This document shows, piece by piece, positions 53,985 to 63,111 of a stretch of DNA of 64,000 nt; position 1 is the first letter of the stretch, and the number at the start of each line of letters is the position of its first letter. This stretch comes from UBA974 sp002292405 (GTDB lineage Bacteria; Bacteroidota; Bacteroidia; Flavobacteriales_D; Sanyastnellaceae): contig CALTBR010000003.1 of assembly GCA_943842425.1 (NCBI GenBank), forward strand, positions 744,001 through 808,000, read 5' to 3'. Below the pieces are notes generated by a model. That model made no database searches. It saw only the letters and a program-made list of their open reading frames with translations, and was not told the origin of the DNA. The position numbers were made by a program, and so were the translations under genes.

Positions 53985-55406
53985 TTAAGGTATTAGTAGC
54001 AATCCTATAATAAAGACTAAACCTGAAACGATCAATGCTGCTAATGTAAAAGGCAAAATGTCTTGGGCCTTCAATTTTGTAATACCTAATAGAGGTAGGG
54101 CCCAAAATGGTTGAAGCATATTCGTCCATTGATCACCGTAGGCCATCGCCATAATGCCTTTTTCTAAACTCATACCCATGCTGTGACAAGCTTCAATAAC
54201 AAGTGGACCTTGTACTGCCCACTGTCCTCCACCACTAGGAACAAATATATTTAGCACACCAGATGATGTGAAAATTACGAGAGGTAATGTTGTGATATTT
54301 GTTGACGAAACTAAAGCTCCAGATAAAATATTTACAAGTCCTGTTCCAGTAACAACACCCATTATACCAAAATAAATGGGGAATTGAAGAAGTATCCCCG
54401 ATGCACCTCCAATAGCTTTCTCAAGGGCGGATAGAAGATTCTTTATTGACCCATGAGCAAGAAGCGCCAAGCCTAATAAAATTAAATTAATCCAGTCTGG
54501 AGTAACAAATCCAAGTCGTGTAGATTCTGAATCTGACGACATCGTCAACCATATGGCTGTTCCTAAAAACAACACTCCGAACACCCATGCTAACCATCTT
54601 CCATTGTCTAGTTTTTCAGAAATTGAAAAATTATGAACATGATCACTGCTAAGATCTTGATCCGTTTGACTGAATTGTGAAGTTAATGTTTTTGACTCTA
54701 GTGTTTGCTGATGAAACAAATGTCCTAAAACAGCAAATAAAAGAACTACTGCCAATATTACACCTATTGTAATTGAGATATTCCAAGTAGAAAAAACCGT
54801 AGAAGAAATTGATATTGCATCAGGAATAGGTTGTTGCCAATCAGCCCCTTTAGGGTATAACGAAAGCAAATGACCTGATTCAGCAACTTTTAAAGGTGCG
54901 CTACCGCTTAGACCACTATGCCAAACTAACAGGCCCATATAACCAGCTGCACCTAATAGTCCTGGTCGAATACCATAACCATGCTTTTCTGATTTATCAA
55001 TTACTGATTTCGCTAAAAGAGCGCCAGCCACTAATCCCAATCCCCAATTAAGCCATCCTAACATTAACGCAAAAAAAGCAACATAGGCAGGGGCTAAAGC
55101 TGTATTTCTAACAGCTAAAATGACAACTTTATCAAGAAAATATTTAACCGGAGTAGATAAAGCTAAAACATGACCAAGTACAAGCATAAACATAGCCTGA
55201 AATCCAAACCTCAATAGGGAAGGATTCCATAAACCATCTGACCAAGCTCTTAACACCATTTCTGCATCTGTAATCAACAGAGCACTCAAACCAGCAACAG
55301 CAGTTAATAATAAAGCTATTGCAAATGGAGATGGAAGAAATTTTTGAAAACCTCGAGAATAAGCTAGAAGCCATCGAGACCCTTTGGCTTTAATATTCTC
55401 TTTCAC
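53985..55406 (-). CDS. short-chain fatty acid transporter, AtoE-like
   Basis: 473 residues with about 11-12 membrane helices. Blocks typical of AtoE are GFQAMFMLVLGHVLALSTPV, LGWLNWGLGLVAGALLAKSV, GYMGLLVWHSGLSGSAPLKVAE, NIFVPSGGGQWAVQGPLVI and GDQWTNMLQPFWALPLLGI. The family takes up acetoacetate or short-chain fatty acids; the substrate here is inferred. It is 16 bases after DUF3127 and 27 bases before the M16 gene. Confidence 0.88.
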   Translation of the reverse strand: MKENIKAKGSRWLLAYSRGFQKFLPSPFAIALLLTAVAGLSALLITDAEMVLRAWSDGLWNPSLLRFGFQAMFMLVLGHVLALSTPVKYFLDKVVILAVRNTALAPAYVAFFALMLGWLNWGLGLVAGALLAKSVIDKSEKHGYGIRPGLLGAAGYMGLLVWHSGLSGSAPLKVAESGHLLSLYPKGADWQQPIPDAISISSTVFSTWNISITIGVILAVVLLFAVLGHLFHQQTLESKTLTSQFSQTDQDLSSDHVHNFSISEKLDNGRWLAWVFGVLFLGTAIWLTMSSDSESTRLGFVTPDWINLILLGLALLAHGSIKNLLSALEKAIGGASGILLQFPIYFGIMGVVTGTGLVNILSGALVSSTNITTLPLVIFTSSGVLNIFVPSGGGQWAVQGPLVIEACHSMGMSLEKGIMAMAYGDQWTNMLQPFWALPLLGITKLKAQDILPFTLAALIVSGLVFIIGLLLIP

Positions 55407-55422
55407 TAAATCTTATCCGTTA

Positions 55423-55851
55423 TTAAAACGGGAGATCATCATCGGAGTCAGAAGACGAACTCAATTCAACAGCAGATACCTCAGGTAAAGGATCCAAACT
55501 CACTTTTGGGGCTTGAGCTTGACTAGTTTGAGAAGACTGATCTGCCTGACCAGCAACCTGACCAGCAACCTGAGCAGCTTGACTCGAAGCACCTCTTTCG
55601 ATTCTCCAAGCATTTAAATCAACATAGTAATTGCCGTTATACTCGCGGCCTTTTACATCAAACTTTACTGTGACCTCATCTTCAACTGAAAGTCCTTCTA
55701 ATTGTTCAACACGCTCTTTAAGAGCACCAAATTTAATATCCTGAGGATATTGTTCGTTCGAAGTAATAACGAAGTCGCGCTTATAAAAGCCGCTGGGAAA
55801 ATCCTGCCTATCGAACAGAACTTTAATTTTTCCTTTAATCTCAAATGACAT
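55423..55851 (-). CDS. DUF3127 protein with SSB-like acidic C-terminal tip
   Basis: 142 residues. Residues 1-85 match DUF3127: MSFEIKGKIKVLFDRQDFPSGFYKRDFVI, FGALKERVEQLE, VKFDVKGREYNGNYYVDLNAWRIER, an apparently all-beta domain. A Gln/Ser/Ala-rich disordered linker (about 87-125) follows. The last residues are SDSDDDLPF, nearly the same as the C-terminal tip of single-stranded DNA-binding proteins (DDDIPF in E. coli), which recruits repair and replication proteins. An SSB-like role is inferred; the domain itself has no known function that I recall. Confidence 0.85.
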   Translation of the reverse strand: MSFEIKGKIKVLFDRQDFPSGFYKRDFVITSNEQYPQDIKFGALKERVEQLEGLSVEDEVTVKFDVKGREYNGNYYVDLNAWRIERGASSQAAQVAGQVAGQADQSSQTSQAQAPKVSLDPLPEVSAVELSSSSDSDDDLPF

Positions 55852-55887
55852 GCTATAAAGGTAATTTAAGGAAATGTAAAAACAATA

Positions 55888-56805
55888 CTATCCGAGGTTA
55901 AAAGTTAGAAGTGTTTTCCACGCTTCATCAACATTTCCATTGTCAAGAAGTTTTAACGCGTGTTTATGTAGCTCCAACTCTAAAACAACTCCATTATCAG
56001 CATAATCTAAAAAGATCTCAGATAATTCAATGAGCTTATAATCATTCACCTCTGTTTCATCTGGCAAACGCTCAACATTACCAAGCATAGCAAGATGTTT
56101 CCCTGTAAGAATACTACTAGTACAGATATCTTTAGGGATGGCATCCACCCCTATCCCTAAATTTACTATCGGCTTAGGTATTTCAAAGAGCGCCTCCTTT
56201 GACGCCCTAGTGTAATAAGAGCCACCGCATCTAGCCACAAGGTCAAGTAAAACAGCATCTGGCAAACCGTCTGAGCCCAACACACTTTTTCGAAAATGCA
56301 TTCTCTTGATCTCACAGAAGACCAAGTTACCAGCCCCTGGGTTTGGACCGAAAGACTCAACCTTCAACACTTTACACTCCATAGAAACAGGTGATTCAAG
56401 TACTCTTGGAGGAGTAACTGTCACAGATGGCACTTCTGTCAATCCAGCTTTCTCAAACTCATTAACACCTTGAGGATAATCTGTGGAAGCAAGTGAACAA
56501 GCATGAACTAAATCGTAGTCAACCATATTAATCACAACTTCAGGAACTTCTAGGACATTATCCAAAGTATGCTTGGTCGTATTGTCTTTCCCTCTTCGAG
56601 CTGGAGAAAAAATGATAATGGGAGGGTTCGCTGAAAAAACATTAAAATAACTAAAGGGAGCAAGATTCACCCTACCATCTTTATCAATTGTACTTGCAAA
56701 TGCAATAGGTCTAGGTGCAACACCTCCTAATAATAAGGCGTGAAGTTTTTGAGGATTAAGATTGTCCGGATTAAACTCTTTGTGTGTTGATGACAAATCA
56801 GACAT
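55888..56805 (-). CDS. flavin reductase-like FMN-binding protein
   Basis: 305 residues. The flavin reductase-like fold (split barrel) occupies residues 20-205: LLGGVAPRPIAFASTIDKDGRVNLAPFSYFNVFSANPPIIIFSPA is the FMN-binding region, then CSLASTDYPQGVNEFEKAGL. The extra 100 residues at the C-terminus are a predicted mixed domain without a name I can give. It is not an obvious partner of a known monooxygenase here. The start overlaps the purE stop (TAATG). Confidence 0.82.
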   Translation of the reverse strand: MSDLSSTHKEFNPDNLNPQKLHALLLGGVAPRPIAFASTIDKDGRVNLAPFSYFNVFSANPPIIIFSPARRGKDNTTKHTLDNVLEVPEVVINMVDYDLVHACSLASTDYPQGVNEFEKAGLTEVPSVTVTPPRVLESPVSMECKVLKVESFGPNPGAGNLVFCEIKRMHFRKSVLGSDGLPDAVLLDLVARCGGSYYTRASKEALFEIPKPIVNLGIGVDAIPKDICTSSILTGKHLAMLGNVERLPDETEVNDYKLIELSEIFLDYADNGVVLELELHKHALKLLDNGNVDEAWKTLLTFNLG

Positions 56806-57308
56806 TATTTTGTCTTGTGATTTTCTACAATTGAAGTTGAATCTTCAACTTTAGATTTAAGTGCAGACTTAAAAGATACAATTCGGTCTAGGAGAACAGA
56901 ATCAGAAGTGGCTATTATTTGGGCAGCTAAAATACCCGCATTACGAGCTCCATCAAGGGCAACAGTAGCAACTGGGACGCCTGATGGCATCTGCAAAATA
57001 CTCAAAACAGAATCCCATCCATCGATAGAATTGCTACTTTTAATTGGAACTCCAATTACAGGTAAAGGTGTATAAGATGCTGTCATTCCTGGAAGATGTG
57101 CAGCACCACCAGCTCCGGCAACAATCACCTTGAATCCGTCTTTAACAGCACGTTTTGCAAATTCAGACAATCTATCCGGAGTTCTATGAGCACTAACAAC
57201 AGTAGCTTTATATTCAACTCCAAGTTCCTTGAGGACCTTCATGGCTTCTTCCATTACAGGAAGATCAGAACTGCTCCCCATTATTATCGCTACTTTACCC
57301 ATAATCAT
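56805..57308 (-). CDS. purE: N5-carboxyaminoimidazole ribonucleotide mutase
   Basis: Class I PurE, purine synthesis. 167 residues with GSSSDLPVMEEAMKVL, VVSAHRTPDRLSEFAKRA, VIVAGAGGAAHLPGMTASYTPLPVIGVP and the segment LQMPSGVPVATVALDGARNAGILA. The active-site His-containing SAHRTP is intact. The first codons MIMGKVAIIMG offer two ATG starts (57308, 57302). It overlaps the BFN-UVR stop as TAATG. purK is not adjacent. Confidence 0.96.
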   Translation of the reverse strand: MIMGKVAIIMGSSSDLPVMEEAMKVLKELGVEYKATVVSAHRTPDRLSEFAKRAVKDGFKVIVAGAGGAAHLPGMTASYTPLPVIGVPIKSSNSIDGWDSVLSILQMPSGVPVATVALDGARNAGILAAQIIATSDSVLLDRIVSFKSALKSKVEDSTSIVENHKTK

Positions 57309-58000
57309 TATTGATCTAAATTCATTTTATCAATTTTATCACGAATTTTAGAAGCCGATTCGTAATCCTCATTATGAATGGCTTCCTTCAGATTTTTCTT
57401 TAGCTCTATCATATTCTTTCTCCTCAAATCTTCAGCGAATTTTCCATCTGACTCTTCAACGTCTTCTTTGTTGCTACTTGTATCCTCATCCAATTCTGAA
57501 ATGTTCAATTTTGGATTCAAAGCTTTATCATCCTCAACATCTTGTATCTCTTTTTCTAACTCAGCTTCTTCTCTATTAATCTCGGCCTCCTCCTCTGGAG
57601 TAATGCCTGTAGTTTCTATAACAGTTTCATAACATCTAATTGGGGCTCTAAACCTCACTGCAATAGCAACTGCATCTGATGACCTCGAATCCACCTCAAC
57701 GACCTTCTCCCCGTCAGTAACAACAATTTTAGCAAAAAAGACGCCTTCTTTATAATCAAATATCACAACCTCAGTGACATTCATGTCAAAAGATAATAAA
57801 GTAGACTTAAAGAGATCGTGAGTAAGAGGTCGACTAGGCTTCATATTCTCAAGCTCTATAGCGATGTATTGAGCTTCAAAACCACCAATTAATATGGGAA
57901 TTTTTCGATTACCACCTTTTTCCATTAACACCATAACATAAGCCCCTGAATTACCTCCATTTAAAGAGATGTCAAATATTTCAAGGTCTATTTTCTTCAT
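57308..58000 (-). CDS. bifunctional nuclease domain (BFN/DUF151) protein with UVR motif
   Basis: 230 residues. The BFN domain covers 1 to about 130: IPILIGGFEAQYIAIELENMKPSRPLTHDLF and VEVDSRSSDAVAIAVRFRAPI, which in plants and Thermotoga relatives contains DNase/RNase activity. An acidic linker (about 135-190) leads to a C-terminal UVR motif (KKNLKEAIHNEDYESASKIRDKIDKM), the coiled interaction module of UvrB and UvrC. A role in DNA or RNA turnover or repair is inferred. It is cotranscribed with etf and purE by spacing. Confidence 0.88.
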   Translation of the reverse strand: MKKIDLEIFDISLNGGNSGAYVMVLMEKGGNRKIPILIGGFEAQYIAIELENMKPSRPLTHDLFKSTLLSFDMNVTEVVIFDYKEGVFFAKIVVTDGEKVVEVDSRSSDAVAIAVRFRAPIRCYETVIETTGITPEEEAEINREEAELEKEIQDVEDDKALNPKLNISELDEDTSSNKEDVEESDGKFAEDLRRKNMIELKKNLKEAIHNEDYESASKIRDKIDKMNLDQ

Positions 58001-58019
58001 GTATTAACGCTAAATTTAA

Positions 58020-58949
58020 TTAAAGGGATTTAATTGCCTCTGTTAATTTAGGAAGAACTTCAAATACATCACCAATAATTCCATAATCTGCTGCCTTAAA
58101 GAATGGTGCTTCCGGGTCAGTATTGATAACGACAATTACTTTACTTTGATTGACCCCCGCAAGATGCTGAATCGCACCTGATATACCACAGGCAATGTAT
58201 AAGTCGGGGCGTATGGTTAAACCTGTTTGGCCTACATGCTCGTGATGAGGACGCCACCCCATATCTCCTACGGGACGACTGCAAGCTGTCGTGGCACCTA
58301 ATGCACGTGCTAGATCCTCAACAATACCCCAATTCTCGGGCCCCTTAAGACCACGACCAGCAGAAACTACTCTTTCTGCCTCAGGCAAAGGAACAGAACC
58401 ATCACTGCTTGTTGGGGTAAATCCATTTAAAACGATACGCTGAACACCTATATCAGCAGAAAATGTTTCTACTGAAGCCTCTCCTGTATCAGATTTAATA
58501 CCGTACGAATTAGGTGTGATCGAAATGACACATACATCAGACATGACGTTCACTGCAGCTGTTGCTTTTCCACTAAATACACTTCTTGTAAAGGTCTTAC
58601 CCTCAGGGAGACGTGTAACGCCCGATACATAACCAACATTCATGGCTATTGCAACACGGGGTGCAATAGAATTGCCATCATTGTTTCCTGAGAATACAAT
58701 CGTTGATGCGTCAGCACTTTGAGCGGCTGCTTGAGTAAGTTTTGAAAGCTGCGCGTTATCTGTTACGCCTTCTGAGAAATGTAGCACTTTAGAAACACCT
58801 ACAGAACCAAGTCCGCCATCACCAGATAAAGTTCCTGGAACAAGTGCTGTTACGTCACCTACATTCATGTTTTTTGCAAAAGATGCAACTTCAAGTCCGG
58901 CCTTAGTAGCCTTACCGTCTTGTGTTTGGATATATACTAAAACTGACAT
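58020..58949 (-). CDS. etfA: electron transfer flavoprotein subunit alpha
   Basis: 309-residue FAD-binding subunit of ETF, passing electrons from acyl-CoA dehydrogenases to the quinone pool (via ETF dehydrogenase, not in the window). The FAD-binding C-terminal domain shows SAGRGLKGPENWGIVEDLA, CSRPVGDMGWRPHHEHVGQTG, LYIACGISGAIQHLAG and VVINTDPEAPFFKAADYGI. The start ATG abuts the etfB stop without a gap. It links the respiratory theme to menaquinone synthesis at 24-31 kb. Confidence 0.96.
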   Translation of the reverse strand: MSVLVYIQTQDGKATKAGLEVASFAKNMNVGDVTALVPGTLSGDGGLGSVGVSKVLHFSEGVTDNAQLSKLTQAAAQSADASTIVFSGNNDGNSIAPRVAIAMNVGYVSGVTRLPEGKTFTRSVFSGKATAAVNVMSDVCVISITPNSYGIKSDTGEASVETFSADIGVQRIVLNGFTPTSSDGSVPLPEAERVVSAGRGLKGPENWGIVEDLARALGATTACSRPVGDMGWRPHHEHVGQTGLTIRPDLYIACGISGAIQHLAGVNQSKVIVVINTDPEAPFFKAADYGIIGDVFEVLPKLTEAIKSL

Positions 58950-59690
58950 TTAAATAATTTTTGCTTCTTCACGTAAAAGACGGACTAAATCTGCTGCGTT
59001 ATCAGCCTCTACCATAACGCAATCACCTTTTGCAGGTGGAAGAGTGAATTTACTTACCTCAGTAGTAGCGATTACTTCTGAAGCTTCAACAACTGTAAGA
59101 GGTTTAGTTCTTGCAGACATAATTCCTCTCATGTTAGGTATTCTTTGCTCAGACATACCCTTTGTAGCACTTAATACAAACGCACCATTTACAGATACAT
59201 TGTTTGTACCTCCGGTAGATTCACAATTAAGAGTTGAGACATCACCATCTACATCAATTGAAGTAGCAAGTGCAACATATGGAAGATCCATACACTCCGC
59301 AATCATAGCAGGAACAGCAGATGAATTGTAATCAATGGCTTCTTTACCTGCAAATATGATATCATACGATTTATCATTTGCATAATTAGAAATCAATCTA
59401 GCAACCTGAGAAGAATCTGTAGGATTAGCATCAATTCTCACTGCATCACTAGCACCTATCGCTAAAGCCTTGCGAATAATAGGATCACATGTTGCGTCTC
59501 CTACTGTAATTGTAGTGACGGAACCTCCTTGAGCCTCAACCAATTCTATAGCACGCACAAGAGCATACCACTCATCATAAGGATTGACAATAAATTGGAC
59601 GCCGCTTTCATCGAAGCGTTTATCTCCGTCTGTAAATGCGATACGACTAGTGGTATCTGGAGCTTTACTGATACAAACAAGCAATTTCAT
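58950..59690 (-). CDS. etfB: electron transfer flavoprotein subunit beta
   Basis: 246-residue AMP-binding subunit of ETF. Blocks MKLLVCISKAPDTTSRIAF, VQFIVNPYDEWYALVRAIEL, IIFAGKEAIDYNSSAVPAMIAE and a late NMRGIMSARTKPLTVVE match EtfB. The frame is open up to 59756, but the family starts MKLLVCISKAP (59690), which I use. A promoter-like -7 element lies upstream. Confidence 0.95.
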   Translation of the reverse strand: MKLLVCISKAPDTTSRIAFTDGDKRFDESGVQFIVNPYDEWYALVRAIELVEAQGGSVTTITVGDATCDPIIRKALAIGASDAVRIDANPTDSSQVARLISNYANDKSYDIIFAGKEAIDYNSSAVPAMIAECMDLPYVALATSIDVDGDVSTLNCESTGGTNNVSVNGAFVLSATKGMSEQRIPNMRGIMSARTKPLTVVEASEVIATTEVSKFTLPPAKGDCVMVEADNAADLVRLLREEAKII

Positions 59691-59730
59691 ACTTAATAAT
59701 TGATAATCTGAGACACATTTCTCAGAATTG

Positions 59731-59738
59731 CAAAGGTA
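59731..59738 (-). promoter_or_regulatory. putative etfB -7 element
   Basis: The minus strand reads TACCTTTG, a perfect TAnnTTTG, 41 bases before the chosen etfB ATG. No TTG is at the usual distance upstream. It falls in the divergent gap to pdhB and would start the etfB-etfA-bfn-purE run. Confidence 0.45.
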
Positions 59739-59807
59739 TGAATAGAGAGGTGGCATAATGCAGTCATAATTGGCTTATCTTCGCCGACCAAATTATGCGA
59801 CAATACC

Positions 59808-60788
59808 ATGCGTGAAATCACATATAGAGAATCCGTAGCTGAAGCTATGAGCGAGGAAATGCGCCGAGACGAGCGTGTTTTCCTTATAGGAGAGGAGGTT
59901 GCCGAGTACAACGGTGCCTACAAAGCTTCTAAGGGTATGTTGGATGAATTTGGTGCTCGAAGAGTGATTGACACACCTATTGCCGAGCTCGGTTTCACTG
60001 GCATTGCAGTAGGTGCAGCTATGAATGGCTTAAGACCTATCGTTGAATATATGACCTGGAATTTTGCTGTTTTAGCCTCAGATCAAATTATAAATCACGC
60101 CGCCAAGATGCTACAAATGAGCGGTGGTCAATTCTCAACTCCGATCGTATTTCGAGGTCCTAACGGCCCGGCTGGGCAATTAGCAGCAACGCACAGCCAA
60201 AGTTATGAGGCGATGTATTCTGCTATTCCTGGTCTTAAAGTTGTAACACCATTCACTCCCTACGAAGCTAAAGGACTCCTTAAATCAGCCATTCGTGACG
60301 ATGATCCTGTCCTAATTATGGAATCGGAAAAGATGTATGGGGACAAGGGCATGATTCCCGAAGGTGAGTTTTTAGTACCTATAGGGAAAGCGAACGTTAG
60401 ACAAAAGGGATCTGACGTCACTGTTGTGTCTTTCGGTAAAATCCTCAAAGAAGTACACGCTGCAGCAACTGAACTGGCAAAGGAAGGAATCGAAGTTGAA
60501 ATCATCGATCTTGTAACTATACGTCCACTTGACCTCGATACTATTATCGAATCTGTAAAGAAAACAAATCGACTTGTTATTGTTGAGGAGAGCTTCCCAG
60601 TAAGTTCTGTTTCATCTGAAGTTGCGTATCGCGTACAGCGTAATGCTTTCGACCACCTTGATGCTCCTATTATTCGGTTATGCCAAACCGACACTCCTTT
60701 TGCATTCGCAACAACTCTCATTGACGAAGCTCTTCCTCAAATAAAAGAAATTATGGAAGCTGTGAAAACTGTAACCTACATTAAATAA
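59808..60788 (+). CDS. pdhB: pyruvate dehydrogenase E1 component subunit beta
   Basis: 326-residue transketolase-like beta subunit of the E1 heterotetramer. MREITYRESVAEAMSEEMRRDERVFLIGEEVAEYNGAYK starts with the conserved Glu activating ThDP, and VIDTPIAELGFTGIAVGAAMNGLRPIVEYMTWNFAVLASDQI, SQSYEAMYSAIPGLKVV and IRPLDLDTIIESVKKTNRLV follow. The alpha subunit and E2/E3 are not adjacent here. A branched-chain 2-oxoacid role is a less likely alternative. Confidence 0.9.
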   Translation: MREITYRESVAEAMSEEMRRDERVFLIGEEVAEYNGAYKASKGMLDEFGARRVIDTPIAELGFTGIAVGAAMNGLRPIVEYMTWNFAVLASDQIINHAAKMLQMSGGQFSTPIVFRGPNGPAGQLAATHSQSYEAMYSAIPGLKVVTPFTPYEAKGLLKSAIRDDDPVLIMESEKMYGDKGMIPEGEFLVPIGKANVRQKGSDVTVVSFGKILKEVHAAATELAKEGIEVEIIDLVTIRPLDLDTIIESVKKTNRLVIVEESFPVSSVSSEVAYRVQRNAFDHLDAPIIRLCQTDTPFAFATTLIDEALPQIKEIMEAVKTVTYIK

Positions 60789-60831
60789 TAATTTTCGAGA
60801 AACTTATCCGATTAACCTATAATTCAATATC

Positions 60832-63111
60832 ATGCAAGTTTTAATTGACAACATACTTTATCTAGTCCCTGTAATTGCCATTCTTGGCTTAGTAGTAATG
60901 GCTATTCAAGGTTCTTGGGTTCGTAAACAACCTAAGGGGAACGCCAGAATGACCGAAATTGCCACCTACATTCATGAAGGTGCTCTTGCATTCCTAAATG
61001 CGGAATACCGACTACTTGCAATTTTTGTTGTAATTGCTGGTGCTGCACTAGCTGTTGTTTCAACAATTGTAGAAAATACACACTGGTTTATAGTCGTTGC
61101 CTTTGTAATAGGCGCAATATTCTCAGCTGTTGCAGGTAACATCGGTATGCGCATCGCAACTGAAGCGAACGTTAGAACAGCTGAGGCTGCAAAAACAAGC
61201 TTATCTAAAGCTCTAAAAGTGTCATTTACTGGTGGTACAGTGATGGGACTTGGAGTTGCAGGCTTAGCTGTTTTTGGACTCAGTATCATCTTCATTCTAC
61301 TTATTAAGACACACGTTCTCGGTATGGGTGAGATTGATGTAACTAACGTAAATCATATGATTATTGTTCTAGAGGCTCTTGCTGGGTTTTCTCTAGGAGC
61401 TGAATCCATCGCGTTGTTTGCTCGTGTAGGAGGAGGTATTTACACTAAAGCCGCTGACGTAGGTGCTGACCTAGTTGGTAAGGTTGAGGCTGGAATTCCA
61501 GAAGATGACCCTCGTAATCCTGCTACTATAGCTGATAACGTAGGTGATAACGTAGGTGATGTTGCCGGTATGGGTGCCGATCTTTTCGGTTCATATGTAG
61601 CTACTGTACTTGCTGCTATGGTTCTGGGTGTGTATGTAGTACGAGATATGGGAGGAGCAGGGGTATACGAAGATAATTTCGGTGGTCTTGCTACATTGCT
61701 CTTACCTCTTGTGATTTCTGCACTTGGAATTATCTTCTCAATGATCGCAACGAAGTTCATTAAGGTTGGTGACGACGGAAAAGAAGCTGAAGTCCAATCT
61801 GCGCTTAACAAAGGGAACTGGGGGTCTATCATCATGACAGCTGTTGCTTGTTACTTCCTTATCGACTGGATGCTACCTGAAATGTTAACAATGAACTTTT
61901 TCCAAGACGCAGATAAGTCTGCTACACCTTTTGCTTCTATCAATGTTTTCTACGCTGTTCTTGTAGGACTTGGTGTTGGTGGTGGGATTAGCTGGATGAC
62001 TGAGTACTATACTGGGTTAGGCAAAAAGCCTGTAATGGATATCGTTCGAAACTCTAACACTGGAGCTGGAACAAACATTATAGCTGGTCTTTCAGTTGGT
62101 ATGATATCCACTTTCGGTCCCATCATCTTGTTTGCTGCTGCTATCTACGCTTCATATGAATTCGCTGGATTTTACGGAGTTGCAATCGCTGCTTGTGCGA
62201 TGATGGCGACTACAGCGATGCAATTGGCCATCGATGCATTCGGACCTATTGCAGACAATGCTGGAGGTATCGCTGAGATGTGTGAACTTCCTGAGGAAGT
62301 GCGTGAACGTACCGATATTCTTGATTCTGTTGGTAATACTACTGCAGCTATCGGTAAAGGATTCGCAATAGCATCTGCCGCTTTAACGGCTTTGGCACTG
62401 TTTGCTGCTTACGTTACGATGACTGGAATAGATGGAATAAATATTTTTAAGGCTGACGTTCTAGCAACACTTTTTGTTGGAGCTATGGTTCCCGTAGTGT
62501 TCTCTGCTCTTGCGATGAAATCGGTCGGAAAGGCTGCCATGGAAATGGTAAAAGAGGTGAGACGTCAGTTTAAAGAAATTCCTGGAATTATGGAAGGAAC
62601 AGGCCAACCTGAATACAGCAAATGTGTAGACATCAGTACAAAGGCTGCCCTTAAAGAGATGATGCTTCCTGGTGCGATCACAATCGTCTCTCCACTCATC
62701 ATAGGATTCACTTTGGGAGCTGAGCCTCTTGGGTCTTACATGGCAGGTGTAACTGTGAGTGGTGTGCTTTGGGCTATTTTCCAAAACAACGCAGGTGGTG
62801 CTTGGGACAATGCTAAGAAGAGTTTTGAAGCAGGTGTTGAAATTGATGGGGAAATGACTTACAAAGGATCTGAAGCTCACAAAGCTGCCGTAACTGGTGA
62901 CACAGTCGGTGATCCATTTAAAGACACGTCTGGTCCATCTATGAACATCCTCATAAAGTTAACTTGCTTAATAGGTCTAGTTATTGCCCCTCTTTTAGCG
63001 GTGGGTGAAGGACATGGACATGCTAGCAACAACTCTCATGATGAAACTTCAAAATCAAACGTAGAAATCAGAATGACGACTACAGAAACTTTTGAATTAA
63101 ATAACAAATAA
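60832..63111 (+). CDS. hppA: membrane-bound ion-translocating pyrophosphatase, K+-dependent type
   Basis: 759 residues with about 16 membrane helices. It hydrolyses pyrophosphate and pumps Na+ or H+. The catalytic loop has ARVGGGIYTKAADVGADLVGKVEAGIPEDDPRNPATIADNVGDNVGDVAGMGADLF, and GNTTAAIGKGFAIASAALTALALF carries Ala at the position that is Lys in K+-independent forms, so K+ activation is expected. Whether Na+, H+ or both are pumped is not readable with confidence; Na+ types are common in Bacteroidota. A His-rich C-terminal extension (GEGHGHASNNSHDET) is unusual. It overlaps the YceI lipoprotein start (TAATG). Confidence 0.95.
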   Translation: MQVLIDNILYLVPVIAILGLVVMAIQGSWVRKQPKGNARMTEIATYIHEGALAFLNAEYRLLAIFVVIAGAALAVVSTIVENTHWFIVVAFVIGAIFSAVAGNIGMRIATEANVRTAEAAKTSLSKALKVSFTGGTVMGLGVAGLAVFGLSIIFILLIKTHVLGMGEIDVTNVNHMIIVLEALAGFSLGAESIALFARVGGGIYTKAADVGADLVGKVEAGIPEDDPRNPATIADNVGDNVGDVAGMGADLFGSYVATVLAAMVLGVYVVRDMGGAGVYEDNFGGLATLLLPLVISALGIIFSMIATKFIKVGDDGKEAEVQSALNKGNWGSIIMTAVACYFLIDWMLPEMLTMNFFQDADKSATPFASINVFYAVLVGLGVGGGISWMTEYYTGLGKKPVMDIVRNSNTGAGTNIIAGLSVGMISTFGPIILFAAAIYASYEFAGFYGVAIAACAMMATTAMQLAIDAFGPIADNAGGIAEMCELPEEVRERTDILDSVGNTTAAIGKGFAIASAALTALALFAAYVTMTGIDGINIFKADVLATLFVGAMVPVVFSALAMKSVGKAAMEMVKEVRRQFKEIPGIMEGTGQPEYSKCVDISTKAALKEMMLPGAITIVSPLIIGFTLGAEPLGSYMAGVTVSGVLWAIFQNNAGGAWDNAKKSFEAGVEIDGEMTYKGSEAHKAAVTGDTVGDPFKDTSGPSMNILIKLTCLIGLVIAPLLAVGEGHGHASNNSHDETSKSNVEIRMTTTETFELNNK

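Noticed and set aside
60260..60721. 153-codon minus-strand frame
   Set aside because: Antisense of pdhB, without recognisable motifs.
61440..61835. 131-codon minus-strand frame
   Set aside because: Antisense of hppA; Pro/Ser/Thr-rich shadow.
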